Source: Paramyrothecium sp. XJ0827
Taxonomy: Eukaryota; Ascomycota; Sordariomycetes; Hypocreales; Stachybotryaceae
Assembly: GCA_020881915.1 (NCBI GenBank)
Contig: JAJFPB010000009.1
Coordinates: forward strand, 1,550,001 to 1,614,000
Length of the DNA stretch: 64,000 bases
Direction of reading: 5' to 3'
The notes below the pieces were generated by a model. That model did not search any database, was not told where the DNA came from, and saw only the letters and a program-made list of their open reading frames with translations. The position numbers and the translations under genes are program-made. Positions 11,272 to 22,601 of this stretch are shown here, one piece after another (the first letter of the stretch is position 1; every line of letters begins with the position of its first letter).

Positions 11272-13053
11272 CTCATTACGAATAACGGGGGGATGTTGCG
11301 GAGATGAAGCGAGTGATTTGCTTTCAGATCAATCAAGCCGTCGCTAAATCTTGCGGGGCGCTTCCAGACATGGCCTGAAGCTCTGAAGCAGGCTGTTCAC
11401 ATGCCTTCGTCCTGTCCACTTTTCAGCGATGCTATAGCCGGATGGCGGTCGGTCGCTAGTGGTGCTCAACTGTGAGTAGTTCAGTTCGGCCTCAAGAGAA
11501 AACGACCTTCATACATGTAAACATGCATTGCCTATAATAAGTCCATACATATCCAAGTGCTGTCAAGTTCTGGATACCTTGCGATCCTATCGGAGTCGGG
11601 CATAAACCAGCATAGCCTCGACATACCGTTTACTGCCATTGTTGTGGCTCGCTGGGGGTATCACTAACACGACACGCTAAAGAAATCTTGGTCCGAAATT
11701 ACAGAACAACCACTGTGCCGAAGGAAATATTGCTTGTTTGCCTACCCTGTAGCTTCTAGAGGCGTAGCCGAGGTAGTTCTTTAAAAATCCTGTATCCAAG
11801 TGAAGGAGCCTATCTTCCATTAGGAAGTCAAACACGGAACTCATATCCTCTTTTTATCAAGTTCAAGTTTCTGCTTCGATCGAATGACAGCAGGCCATCT
11901 GACTTTGTCATCGGTCCAGTATGATGCTGTGTGTTTGTCTCAAACTCACTCTATTTGACCCTTCAGCTTCAGGGCCTGTTTTATCATGCCTCTGCTTTGT
12001 TTTTGACACCACCTCCAGCTATATAGACGCGATGAAGAAAACAACAGTCCATCGGTCAGGCTCAAGCCCACTTCATCATTCCTAACTATTTACAGACAAC
12101 ACCTTCCTCTGCTCTGATGCCTCGTCTTCTTTGTGATTCTGCCCAACTTCTTCCTCCGCCAGACTCAGATTCAAAAATTGGTGAGTCCTTACTTTCCAAA
12201 GAGGCCTTCCGCAATGTTGGCGACCTCCTGGGAGCCCTACTGGCGAAAACGGGGACCACTTAGCAATGGAGTCGTGGTTCCCGTGTTTGATCCATGCCAC
12301 CAGGTGTAGACCGAGCACCCGAAACATGGATCAGGGATCAAAGTTGACCCAGCCTCGTAATGCAAGCTAACGCTAGGCTGGCTCTCACTCAGCCCTACTG
12401 CTGCCGGCTAAGCACACACACGAGTGCACTGCGGGGCGAAGTGAACTCATAGATATTGTTAACGACATCACTCACAGTATAGTCCCATACATGCCGGGCG
12501 TTGTATTCGACTCCGCCCGGGTTCACGATGCCTACACAGTCGTCACGGGCGCAACAAGCGCCCATAAAGTTGGCACAGTCCAGTCGCTAGAGATGAAGGC
12601 CTCTAACTACAGTGGGAGCTGTCTTGCCTAAAGTGCACTTTCTCCGGTGGCTGCTTGGAATTATCAGCAGCCACAGCCACTTGCTTGAAGCTATGCATGC
12701 GTAGGCCGTATGATTCGTCTACACTTGCGTTGCTGGCTAGCTCTAGCTTTGCATTTGCAAATCTTGTGATGCACCTTCTCTTCAGCTGCGTTTTCCCGAC
12801 CAGCCAATGTCTCGCGTCAATCGTCTAGCTCTTCTGCTGTAGCACACGGATTTCTCGGCATCAGCGAGCCAGGTCTACGGCTGAAAAAAAGGCCGTTCTG
12901 GATCGGCAGACATAATTTACGGTACAACAAGACTGGCAACTTAAAATGTCAATATTCCCCTGTTCGACCTCCTCTCTGACGTGTTAGTGCGGTCAGTTTA
13001 CGCTCTGCAATTAATCTCATATTTCACCGGCTGCTGGTTTCCAGTTCTTCATA
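11272..13053. other. Intergenic region with one small candidate ORF
   Basis: Apart from a 48-codon candidate at 12117-12263 (separate entry), I see no gene in this stretch. It must hold the promoter of the regulator at its left end and that of the vWA protein gene at its right end. Confidence 0.5.
12117..12263 (+). CDS. Small ORF candidate, 48 codons
   Basis: ATG at 12117, stop at 12261-12263. A TATA-like element (CTATATAG, about 12019-12026) lies 90 bases upstream, and the leader contains a CTAAC-to-CAG stretch (12083-12095) resembling a 3' splice site in a 5' UTR. The peptide ends in an amphipathic run, FRNVGDLLGALLAKTGTT. An alternative model splices a GTGAGT donor within the ORF to a TAG acceptor at about 12263 and reads on for about 35 codons. 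I recognise no family. It may be chance; the promoter-like setting is the only support. Confidence 0.2.
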   Translation: MPRLLCDSAQLLPPPDSDSKIGESLLSKEAFRNVGDLLGALLAKTGTT

Positions 13054-14478
13054 ATGCGTTTCTCCATCACCACTACCCTGGCCGTGGCCCTCTTTGGGTC
13101 CACATTCGCGGCAGACCCCGGTGTGTCGCCGGCCTCGGTCGCCAAGAAGGCCGAACCTGGCACGTCTTTCATAATTGATAAGGTGGTCACTACTCCAAAG
13201 ATTCTACCAAAGCCAGACGTGGTGCTTCTAGTCGATGTCACCTTCAGTATGAACCCGAGCATCAGTGACATCAAGAGGAACTTAGCTGTTGTTATATCCT
13301 CTGTCAAGCTCGAGCAGCCTGCTGCTCAGCTAGCTGTAGTAAGCTTCGGAGACCTTCAAGACCCTAATGTAAGCCAACCCAAACACTTTTGTGCCCCGCC
13401 TCTCCCCGTGGGCTTCTGGACGCCAGTTGGCATCCAGCAAACATTGGCATTCTATCATATACAATGACAAGACTAAAGCTGATTCTGACTTTCACAGGGT
13501 TTCAAGGTGGTACAGGGCTTGACGAGCGACGAAGGGGCCCTCCAGGCGGCTGTCGATTCTCTGACGGCAGCAGACGGCGGGGACATTGACGAGGACTGGA
13601 TCAATGCTCTGTTCAAAGTCTCCACTGGTGCTGTCACATTCCGTGGTGACAGCAGCCGCATCATAGTTCTCGTCGGTGACGCGCCTAGTCACGACCCTAG
13701 CGGCGGGCACACCTTGGACCAAGCGATTGCCGCCTTAGATGCTGCGGATATTCGTGTCATTGGCGTCAACGTCCAGAACCTCGATGGGTACGGCCAGGCC
13801 ACAAAGGTGACGGTTGCCACGGGTGGGGTCATTATCAGCTCTAATGCGGCCGATGTTACCAAGGCGATCGTCAGCGGGTTGAAGAACCTCGAGGTCATTA
13901 TTAAGCCCGACGTAGTATCCTGTGACACAGGCTTGACCGTCCAGTTCACCCCGGCCCAAGCCCAGGTGAGCAGCGGCGACACCGTCACCTTCCACGAGAC
14001 GGTGAAGGTGGCCAACAATGCCCCCTTGGACAAGAGTCTCCGGTGCTCCGTCCGCTTCCTCCTGAATGGTACACCAGGCGGCAGCAAATTCGTCCAAAGC
14101 ATCAATGTGACGGTGAATCAGAAGAGTTGTTTCACATGCAACCCGAGCCCCGGCAAGAACAAGTGCCATATCACAACTTCCTGTGCGCCAACGCCTTTCG
14201 GGACGATGTGTCTGACGAGGCCTGGCTATAAGGCAGATGGGGCAGGTGACGACGACGTTGGGGTTCAGTGGCGTTTGAGGTGGCCTACACCTGGCCACGA
14301 ACATCGTGTCGCTGTCACCCCAGGCACACCGGCGAATAAGCTGTGTGATTCCAAGTACACGGGACCTGATGTCTGCAAAGAGGTAGCAGTTGGTGATTGT
14401 AAGATAGTGACATCCCAGGGACTGCAATATGCTATGGATGACATTGATCAGGAGGTGTTTGGAGACGGGGAATTGTAA
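13054..14478 (+). CDS. Secreted von Willebrand factor A-domain protein with Cys-rich C-terminus
   Basis: Two exons (13054-13368 and 13498-14478; intron 13369-13497, GTAAGC to CAG) give 431 residues. Residues 1-20 are a clear signal peptide ending in FGSTFAA. A vWA domain follows, with metal-site residues in DVTFS (near residue 62, the D-x-T-x-S form), GGDID near 130 and VGDAPSHDP near 162. From about residue 230 the protein has a beta-rich region with CSVRFLLNGT, then about ten cysteines (CFTCNPS to VCKEVAVGDC), typical of secreted disulfide-bonded proteins. vWA domains bind protein ligands through a divalent metal ion, so a cell-surface or extracellular adhesive role is likely; the partner is unknown. 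A GTAAGT at the last codons (about 14476) could be the donor of one more intron leading to an extra C-terminal exon, so the end is less sure than the start. Confidence 0.82.
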
Positions 14479-16438
14479 GTGCAATGTGTCAGTTGTTCTT
14501 CGTGGAACGAGTACGCTGTGCAGCTGCACGACTAACAACGCTTGGTCATTGTTGCCACTGTTGTGGCCTTTGCTCACGGCCCTGAAGCCGATGCCGCAGT
14601 CCTTGGTCTATAACGATATGGCATTTGGGACGTATCTTTTTACAATACATGTGATGACTCTGCCACGAGCAAACAACGTGCTCAACGCTCCATCTACAAT
14701 AAACTAATCAAAACCTTGTTCTTTTCATTGCATCTAAAATTGACAAAAGATTCAAGAGCATTATTACCTGAAGGATTCTAGCTAATTTGCATAACATCCA
14801 AGATGCTAAGATGAACGCCTATTTGCGCCTTCCACTTAACTCCTAGCTTGGCTCCAACCAAGCTATCAACATCCAACGAGGCGAGCGGTTAGCCTTTTGC
14901 AATCTCTTCTATACCCTTTGAAATAACCCTTAGTATCTCGCAATTTTGCTTGACCAGAAAGCTAAGACACCCGGGCTAAGGCAACTAACGCCCCTCGGAG
15001 CAGGGTCATTGAAGAATGCTCAAAGACTCTCGCCTATTATGGAGGAACTCTATAAGTTGAAGTTTGAGGAATAGTAGAGAAAGACATAAGGATCGCGCTT
15101 CCAGATAATACGATTCCTGGGATTACTGGGAAGTTTGCTGGCACAATAGGCAAGGCCGTAACGATTGTAGCAAGAGAGCGTAGAGCGAATGTCAAGTCAC
15201 AGACCGTTTGATCTCTTTAAGGAATGCTAAATGGATGAGCTATGATATCGATATTGCAAAGTCCAGAAACACATGATAGGAAACTTCTGACTCCCTTCGA
15301 TGTGGCTGCGAATGCTATCGTAGCCTTATATAGGTTGAGACCGCCCGGTCCTTGAGCCTGAGTGTAGGGCGGATAAAACTCTTCATCTTCGACAATTTCT
15401 ACTGCCTCAATAAGCACCATACTATTCTATAGTAAATTACCTACTTCCTGCTGCGCAATTTCGATAACTTAGATGGGATCACTTCAAGGCAAAAAGGCCA
15501 GACTTGGCCAGTCGATAACATTTGTGCCGATTCTAGTGTGCCGGACGGCGGTCATTCCCCCAGTCCATCATTTTTTGAGAGCAATCTAATCGATACCTCG
15601 TTGCGACTGAGGGGATGTCTCCAGCGTTTCGGGTGTACCGACTGGACACACATGAAGGCTGTGCCTCAGTGGGACCCAGGTCTAGCCCCCTGTAACTTGC
15701 TTCTTGTGTTGCATTGTCTGCTACGGATGACCTCCATTACCATCAGTACGATAGCAAACATCAGAAAAGTCCTTAAATAATGTTTCATGTAGGTCTGTGT
15801 GATTTGCTTCGTAATAGTTGATGCCTCACTCTGTTGACAATAGTTTAACCTCTTTCCTACGAGACCACAAGTACAGGAAAGTCCTATTTGCGATGTTGTC
15901 AAGGATTTTTGCAAGGTTGCTTGCGATCCAATGCAGAGCTGCACTGCTACCCATACTGACACATCTCCAGCACCAAAAACTAAAAATACTTCTATCTCCT
16001 GAACAGGGTTGACGCAGCGGGGGTGTAAGACACAAGAAGCTCGGCTAACCAGAATCCGAAAAAAACCTAGGGTGCTTGATTTTATGCTGGCATGATAGAG
16101 AAGATGCAAGTATCATTATTTTTAGAATCTACCTCTAAATAACCTCATCGTCACCCAATCCTCCTGGAACCTTTTGTAGCTAGATGTACGTGGAGGTAAT
16201 GAAGCAGATGTGGGGTAAATAAGGTACCCTCCCGTTCCCTCAGCACTGTTAAGGAGATGTAACATGTAACTGCATTGCATACTACCTTACCCTACCGATA
16301 GCTCGGAGCTTGAGTTACTATCTGACCGAGGCTCCTTTTTTATCGCTGTGATTTCCCACTCACTTTTCGACAACTCATCCCAAACATCCGGTTTGCTGTT
16401 TTTTGAATTGTACTCTTTTGTTCATTTTGCTCAACACA
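14479..16438. other. AT-richer intergenic region without a supported gene
   Basis: Short frames only (for example 15217-15420 minus and 15666-16109 minus), none with a recognisable domain. Stop codons are dense on both strands. The stretch looks like decayed or non-coding sequence; I could not identify a transposon from any motif. The right end must contain the promoter of the membrane-protein gene at 16439. Confidence 0.45.
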
Positions 16439-18964
16439 ATGGGCAACGACTCTCTAAGATCAGCGCTGATGGTTGTCATGTTCGCTCCTTGGAAGACACA
16501 TACTAGCTGGTCTAATATTTCAACCTCACATCATGGTCGAACAAAAGATGCAACAAGTTCAAGGACAAGCATTGAACTCAGTGACCAGCACACAGTTGCG
16601 ACCCAACTAGCTCAGATAACGAAAGGGCAACGAGTTTGGACGACTGGTCAAGAAACCATTGAATCGAAACCAAATAGGATCGGCAAACATCTTCAACTCC
16701 TCTTGATGAGTTCCTTCACCATCTTAGGAGCAGCTATGGGATTCATCACATGGATTTGGTGGCGGCCAAAGTCTTATCGTGAAGCTTCTTGGAGGCAACT
16801 TGTGTTGAGCCCTTACGCTACACAAGCCATTACACTTGCTTCTGTCCTTATCAGAACAGCCGCCGGCATTATTGCCGGGGTTTCTTGCTCTATGATTGCA
16901 AGTATTGCACTAGAAAGGCAAGGAGTTCCGCTCAAAGCTATTGCGGAGATTTCTGTTTCAAGATTTAGCAACAACCCGCCCACCACAGTGTTCTTTTGGG
17001 TTTTTGGGCCAGCACTGAAAATGCCTCTGCGAGTGGCTGCCGGTATTCTGACGATTACAACATTGGTTTCTCAATTCACATCAACCTTGCTTATAACAGA
17101 CCTTAAGTCAGGTTTATTGGAAGCATTTCCAGAAATCATTTCAATGCCGTATAAAGCGTCTGACCACGGCGGCAATGCTTTCATAAACTTTGATAGATGG
17201 GGTAGGCCTGTCTCATCTGGAGTCTTCGCTGAGTACTCGGAGAATGTAGAAACTCCCGAGGATGAAGATGACACCGGCCCAACTATCCGAGCTTTCTTAC
17301 CACTAGACTCACAGGATCAACGGGAGAGACTTCATGGGTATACTGGTATGGCTCGAGTTATCGATATGCGAGTAGCTTGCATGCGCCCTATAATTTCAGA
17401 TGTTCATTTTTGCCTGGATGTGGAAGGCGCAGTCAACCTTTGCGGCTCAATCCGGCTGCCGAGAGAGCCGCAAGCTGTTACAGAAAATGCAGGGTCGAAT
17501 AAAGGACTCGTTCAAAGTCTTCAGTTCAATTGTCCATTGACACTCAGTGAGGCAGGACTTCAGGTCCCTGCCAGGGAATCTCGCGTAGGAAAGGCTTGGC
17601 AACTGTGCTCTCTCTGGCCTTTTGATACCGTTGATGTGAAGTTCTCCAGCGAGCTGGCTCCTGCCCCCGGCACTCAATTGGACGCAGGTTACATGGTTTG
17701 GGACCATGGAAATGTGCTGTTACAAATTGGGAGGCAGATAGACGCGAAGCAACCGGCAAATACCACCGTTGAAGGTGTGTGGAGGGACCAGATTCGTTAT
17801 TTCGGCGAGCAGAAATGGACCATCCTTAACTCGACATTGTCCGGGCCGTGGCTCAATCAGTGGCACCGTACTCTTCCCTTGACACGGAGTCGTGAAAATA
17901 GCACACATAAAAATATTCCGGGGTTAGAAGTACCAATAAGAGCTTCCTACTGCTTTGATATTTTGGGGTAAGCGAAGCACCGAAACCTGATTAAACTTGC
18001 TCCTGTTATTCGAAACTAATCACATTTGCAAAAAAGTCAACCAGAGATCAGTTACGCAAATATTACAGCATCAAGGACCAATGCAGCACATGAGCCGAAA
18101 TACACGCGGATTCCCGATAAATACACGTACAATGCCACCGCCGTCAGGCATCAACTCGGCGCCGTATCAAGAGACAATAAAATCGACAGGGGCATCTTGA
18201 ACATATCAATCAAAGAAATGAAGGCCGAGATCCAGAAGATTCTGAACATTCTGAACCTGGAGACGCTTGACGAATTTAATGACCCTGGGAGCGAGGGAAC
18301 CGCATACCGTGATAACAGCATCAGTTTGGGATCGAATCTATTGCTGAGCCACATCCAGCTCTGTCCTGACTGTGGAATGGTTGCATATAGCGATCTGTCC
18401 GTGGCAGTTCATGATCAAATAGCCTCCGTCTTTTATGACACTCTACAGGAAACCGATTCCCCTGCTTTAGCTGTCCAAGCAGCTAAAACAATAATAGTCC
18501 GACAAACTTATTATGATACCCTAGATCTTCTCGATACGACCGACGACGTCTCATTAACTTTTTTCAAGGAGGTGATATATCCTCAAAGCTGCCGTGGCTA
18601 CTGGACAGTGCTCATCGCTATTTCAATTCATATATTTCTATTCCTCTTACTCCTTATGTATTTCATGGATACTCAGTCTAGCTTTCTTGATAATGTCTGG
18701 CACACCATAGCTCAAATATCGGAGAGTGCAGCCTGTATACATCTCCTTCACCGAGCACAAATGGCCTCAGACAAAGCCATCAATGCTTATACGGTCATAG
18801 ACCAAAAGTTGCCAGATATGGAATCAGGGCTGCAGCATAGCAGTGCTGGGCATGATGTTGGGTGGGCGCAAAAGTTGCGATTGCAAGTAAGAGCTAGAGC
18901 CAGAAAGCTAGAGGAGCCGAGATATATACTCGGAAAGGATGGACAGCTTCGTGCTTTGGAGTGA
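16439..18964 (+). CDS. Large membrane protein of unknown function
   Basis: Two exons, 16439-17967 and 18037-18964, join across a 69-nt intron (GTAAGC donor, CTAAT branch, AAG acceptor) into 818 residues. The splice turns the end of the first frame (FDILG) into FDILGQPEISYANITAS without a stop. I start at the first ATG; a longer frame upstream has only a TTG. Hydrophobic segments lie near residues 90-105, 130-165 and 200-230, then a long region with several NxS/NxT sequons and scattered Cys, and a strong last membrane span around residues 720-740 (IHIFLFLLLLMYF). The arrangement, three or four spans around a large probably extracellular glycosylated part and a short basic cytosolic tail, resembles uncharacterised fungal membrane families. 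I recognise no catalytic motif and assign no function. It is AT-richer than the NRPS and ABC genes. Confidence 0.78.
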
Positions 18965-19640
18965 CGGCTAAGATGACGCGTTTGAGTAGGTGCTGTATGC
19001 TAATCTGCTTTTTGGAAACTAATAGTCTCTATTGAAAGTTCATGGCAAATTTATCGCTGTCTATGTATTTAAATATGAAAAGAGCTAATGATTACCAAAA
19101 ACCGAACAAGATTCCGTTCTTGTGGTGGAATGGTTGTCAAATTCACTCTGTAGTCTATACTGTACCAAAGACTCAAGAGATTTAAATTCGTCAACCAAGC
19201 AAATGGTGTATGTGTCCAATATCATGAGTTAGATTTACGGAATTGTACTCGCTTGGCAGCTATAGCCCCTTCTTGTACAACTGATTGGGTATGGAGATTC
19301 TTGCCATTTACAGAAGTACTTGCCGTTGAAGACAATCGATCGTCTCCAAGTGACTGCAAGGAGCTTCTGATCTTGCAGGGGGATAAGAGACTCATTGATT
19401 CACAGCACATCAAGCTCAACGAGTTCAAGAACAAGTATTTAGCAGATAATCCCAAACACACAAACTGTAGGTCTCATGTGCTCTGGGCCCTAGGCCCAGT
19501 AATTACTATGCTTCTATCGCTAGGAACACCCAAACAAATTGTGGAAGTATCTTATCGGCATACGTTGATGCAGTCAACAGACAAATGGCGAAGTCTTGAG
19601 TCTTCCGCGCATGCTACTTCCCAATGAATAGTCATGGACC
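18965..19640. other. Spacer between the membrane-protein and SDR genes
   Basis: The two genes converge here, so this holds two 3' ends. A 124-codon open stretch (19253-19627, plus strand) begins at a non-ATG codon and shows no domain; I do not call it a gene. Confidence 0.4.
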
Positions 19641-20792
19641 CTAGAGTTGCTCTTGGCCCAGAGACTGAATAATCTCTTTTGTCCCGGCGAAGGACAACTC
19701 GTCCATAAGCTCCTGCCACAGTGAAACTGCGATTCGCTGGCCCTCCTCAGTGTAGATAATAGGCGCCATGCTAAAAGGTCAGTCGCTGTTGGGGGCTCGC
19801 CGGCGGCTCTTACTGGATTTGACTTACGGACGGATCTTGTAGTTCTCAAGGTAATGCCCGTGCACCTCCTCACCGTGTCTCACCGCAGCATCCACAATTA
19901 CCCGGGCGGCGAGCTCACAAGATCGCCCTACTAGCCTCTCAACTTTTTGAGTGGCAAAACCCGCGAATGTTCCTTTTCGATCTCTCTGGAATTCAGAACC
20001 ATGGAAAAGTCCAGGGTTCGCGCAGGTGATGGTGGCTGTCGAAGATGGCACAAGTCTTGCCAAGTGTGTTACTGATAGTTGCCCGAGCAACTTCGACGTG
20101 GCATAGCGTTGAAACATGTCTGGCTTGCCTGAGGGTTTCTTATAATGAGCTAGCAAGGGGCTTGTGCCGCGTTCACTGAACTTCGTTAAGGGTGCCGTAT
20201 CGGAAGAGACCAAAACGAGTCGACCAGGAGTGTTGGCACCTTTCTTGGATTGTAGAATGGGCAGAATCAAAATAGCCAACAGCATGGTGGATACATAATT
20301 CACTTGAATCATCTCCTCAAACCCGGTATGCTCGTTGAAAGATTCGGCCTGTCTCCAAACTCCAGCATTTAGAATCACAATGTCCAGCCGATCAAGGACT
20401 TTCGTACGAAGTGCAAACTGCGAGACTGAATCATAGGACGAAAGGCCGAGTTCCCATACTTCGATGTTTGCCCCTTGTCGGGCGGCAGTGGCTAATTTGT
20501 TCTGAGCTGCGGCCCCTTTGGCCTTATCACGAACTGCCAGTATAAGTTTGCTGACTCCAAGACCGAGAAGTTGTTTTGCGCATTCAAAACCAAGTCCTGT
20601 GTTTGAGCCCGTCACGATTGCCGTCTTTCCCCTCAGATTGACCTCACGGGGTGTGATGGCAGCTGGGGTTACAAAAAATTGACGATACAGAAACTGAATG
20701 ACGCTTGCCTCCTTCTCCGGTGAAATCTCAAACTTGTAGTCCGTGGTAGCCATTATTGGGGCAATGAAGGGGCTTGACTGAGGTAAGGGCAA
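19641..20792 (-). CDS. Short-chain dehydrogenase/reductase (SDR)
   Basis: Two exons, 20792-19828 and 19770-19641, joined across a 57-nt intron (GTAAGT to TAG), give 364 residues. The Rossmann cofactor motif TGSNTGLG is at about residue 61, NAGVW near 146, the catalytic YATSK near 227, and the post-catalytic CANPGLF near 255. The tail TEEGQRIAVSLWQELMDELS is typical of the fungal WW-oxidoreductase/retinol-dehydrogenase-like SDR group, which reduces or oxidises carbonyl groups with NAD(P)H. ATG at 20792 gives the longest frame; the second ATG (20753, MATTDYKFE) is an equally good start and closer to relatives. It lies on the same strand as, and 1.8 kb downstream of, the NRPS gene, with an ankyrin pseudogene between. 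It could modify the peptide or a precursor, but it may simply be a neighbour. Confidence 0.9.
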
Positions 20793-21179
20793 GATGTGAT
20801 GAACACGCTTTGGTATTGTAGGGATGAAAAGAGAATAACGAAGAAGAGGGGCGGGTCAGGCTGAGTTAGTTGTTGGTCGTTCTAGTTGGTTGTTGGTTGT
20901 CGGATTGCACTATATTTAGATGTGTGCGCCAGTGACAAGCCGTAGGTACTTCGTAATTCCATTGCATCTAATCAATGCAATATACCGACAATCGTTGGCT
21001 GATCATGAATGTGCTTATCCCCTTCTACCGCTTTGCGTCAGTCGTATTGTCAATGTATCACACAATTGCAAACCAGCGTGTCATTATATTTTTCGAACTT
21101 GTCTCACAAAGGAGCCTGACTCGAACGGCCCAGCCTGAAAGCTTCCCAGATCATGCAGAACGGATCACCAATCGACCGT
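20793..21179. other. Upstream region of the SDR gene
   Basis: About 390 bases with the SDR promoter on the minus strand. Short repeated GTTGGT/GTTGTTGG elements occur at about 20870-20900. No gene is seen. Confidence 0.4.
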
Positions 21180-22110
21180 CTTGACCGATGATGGCCCCGA
21201 ACTCAAGTAAAACCCTTGCGATTTGCACTACCGTATCTTCTGATTTCTCGGCGAGGTTGTTCGAAAACAAGGCGCAAAGGAAAGGAGTGCGGCCGGTATC
21301 AGTGCAAGCATTCACGTCGCAGAGGGTTCGGGATTTGACTGTGACCGCCTTGCTGCCCCTGCGGCATGATGAAGAAGTGTTTCTCCGTGCCTGATTGGAG
21401 AGAGCAGGCTCGCTTCGTCTAGGGCGAAATAGCTGATGAGAATGTCTTCACTGGAAAACTGCGCGACACGAATCTCCGCAGCAGCAAATCTATCAGGTCA
21501 GCTTCCACCTGGAGCAGGCGTCAAGGGGGGGCATCATTTATAGTGGAATGTCTCAACTCGAGCATTTCCAGGAAATCGTGCACAATGACATGATTTCCAT
21601 GCTTGGCTGTATCTTACAAAGCCCGCCAAAGAAGCTCATTTCGGGGTCAACCGCTGTCTGCGACGGCTGTGCTCGCCTGGGAAGCACCCGTGAGGGTATT
21701 GAGCAACAGTTGGGCTATGTCTCGATTTTCGCTGATCGCAGCCCAGGCTGTTGCTGAACTAGGCCCATCAGAGCGCCCCGGGTAGAGAGGATCAACTCCA
21801 CCGGCAGAACAATCCGTACAGCCTCGATCTTTTCGCCACCGCGGCTGCCAACGTAGGTGAATCCATGTGGGGCATAGGTTGGGGAAGCTGGGGAGTCGGC
21901 AAGAAGCTCTCATATTTCCCACTCGCATTGTTGGATCCAATGGAGGCCGGTCGACGGGGTGTAGGCGAACGCTTGGGCACCATGCTGATAATGTCTGTTG
22001 CGTTCCGTGGACTGCAAGATGCGTATCGTATGGTTAACGGAAAGATCGCTCCAGAATCTCGTTGGCTGAGCTGTGCTTTGGGTTTTGCTGTGTGGCTGTC
22101 GTAGCAAAGC
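21180..22110 (-). pseudogene. Decayed ankyrin-repeat gene
   Basis: On the minus strand, ankyrin-type pieces follow each other in different frames: around 21720-21780 AWAAISENRDIAQLLL; around 21560-21640 NELLWRAL then a TAA stop then DTAKHGNHVIVHDFLEML; around 21480-21500 EADLIDLLLRR; around 21370-21400 SPIRHGETLLHHAAG; and around 21190-21330 DVNACTDTGRTPFLCALF then ARVLLEFGAII. The spacing suits consecutive ankyrin repeats, but they are separated by at least one in-frame stop and several frame changes, for instance just after LLHHAAG. No intron set I could draw restores one frame. Ankyrin repeats mediate protein binding; the original partner domains are lost or unrecognisable. The 5' end is uncertain. 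Whether this was ever related to the NRPS cluster cannot be told. Confidence 0.65.
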
Positions 22111-22601
22111 AAATGCCCCCAAGATATCATCGAAGCACAAGCCGAAATTGGATGAGCAGATGCTTCATGAGTAGCAAAGGGAACGACCCAATGGACCCGT
22201 GCACCGAAAACTCATCTTAAGCCTTCTTGAATACTAATGCTCCGAGGGATATTGGTAGCCTAGAAGTGTTTAGCTTTCTAGTTACGGAGACTGGCAAAAC
22301 ACTGTATGGGTTTACGATGAAGAAAAAGGATGGATGACAATGGGCCAACTGCTAGCGCCGTTGGATATCGATAGCTTGCTTACGACATAGTCTAGTAATG
22401 ATGACAAAAACATTTATTGTCAGAATCTAATTCCCATGAAAAACTATTTTTGGTGACACCCAACGCCTCGTATGCTCACTAGTACGCAGAACTAAGACAG
22501 AAGAAAGGAAATACAGAAAAACATCAGAAACGCTATCAAGAGGAGCCAAGTAAGGCAAAGGAACTAAACTCCCTTCCATGTGTACATAGGAGAATAATCC
22601 A
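22111..22601. other. 3' flank of the NRPS gene
   Basis: About 490 bases between the ankyrin remnant and the NRPS stop codon. It should contain the NRPS 3' UTR and polyadenylation region. I see no gene. Confidence 0.4.

Noticed and set aside
19253..19627. 124-codon frame, plus strand
   Set aside because: It has a non-ATG start and no domain, and lies between two converging 3' ends.
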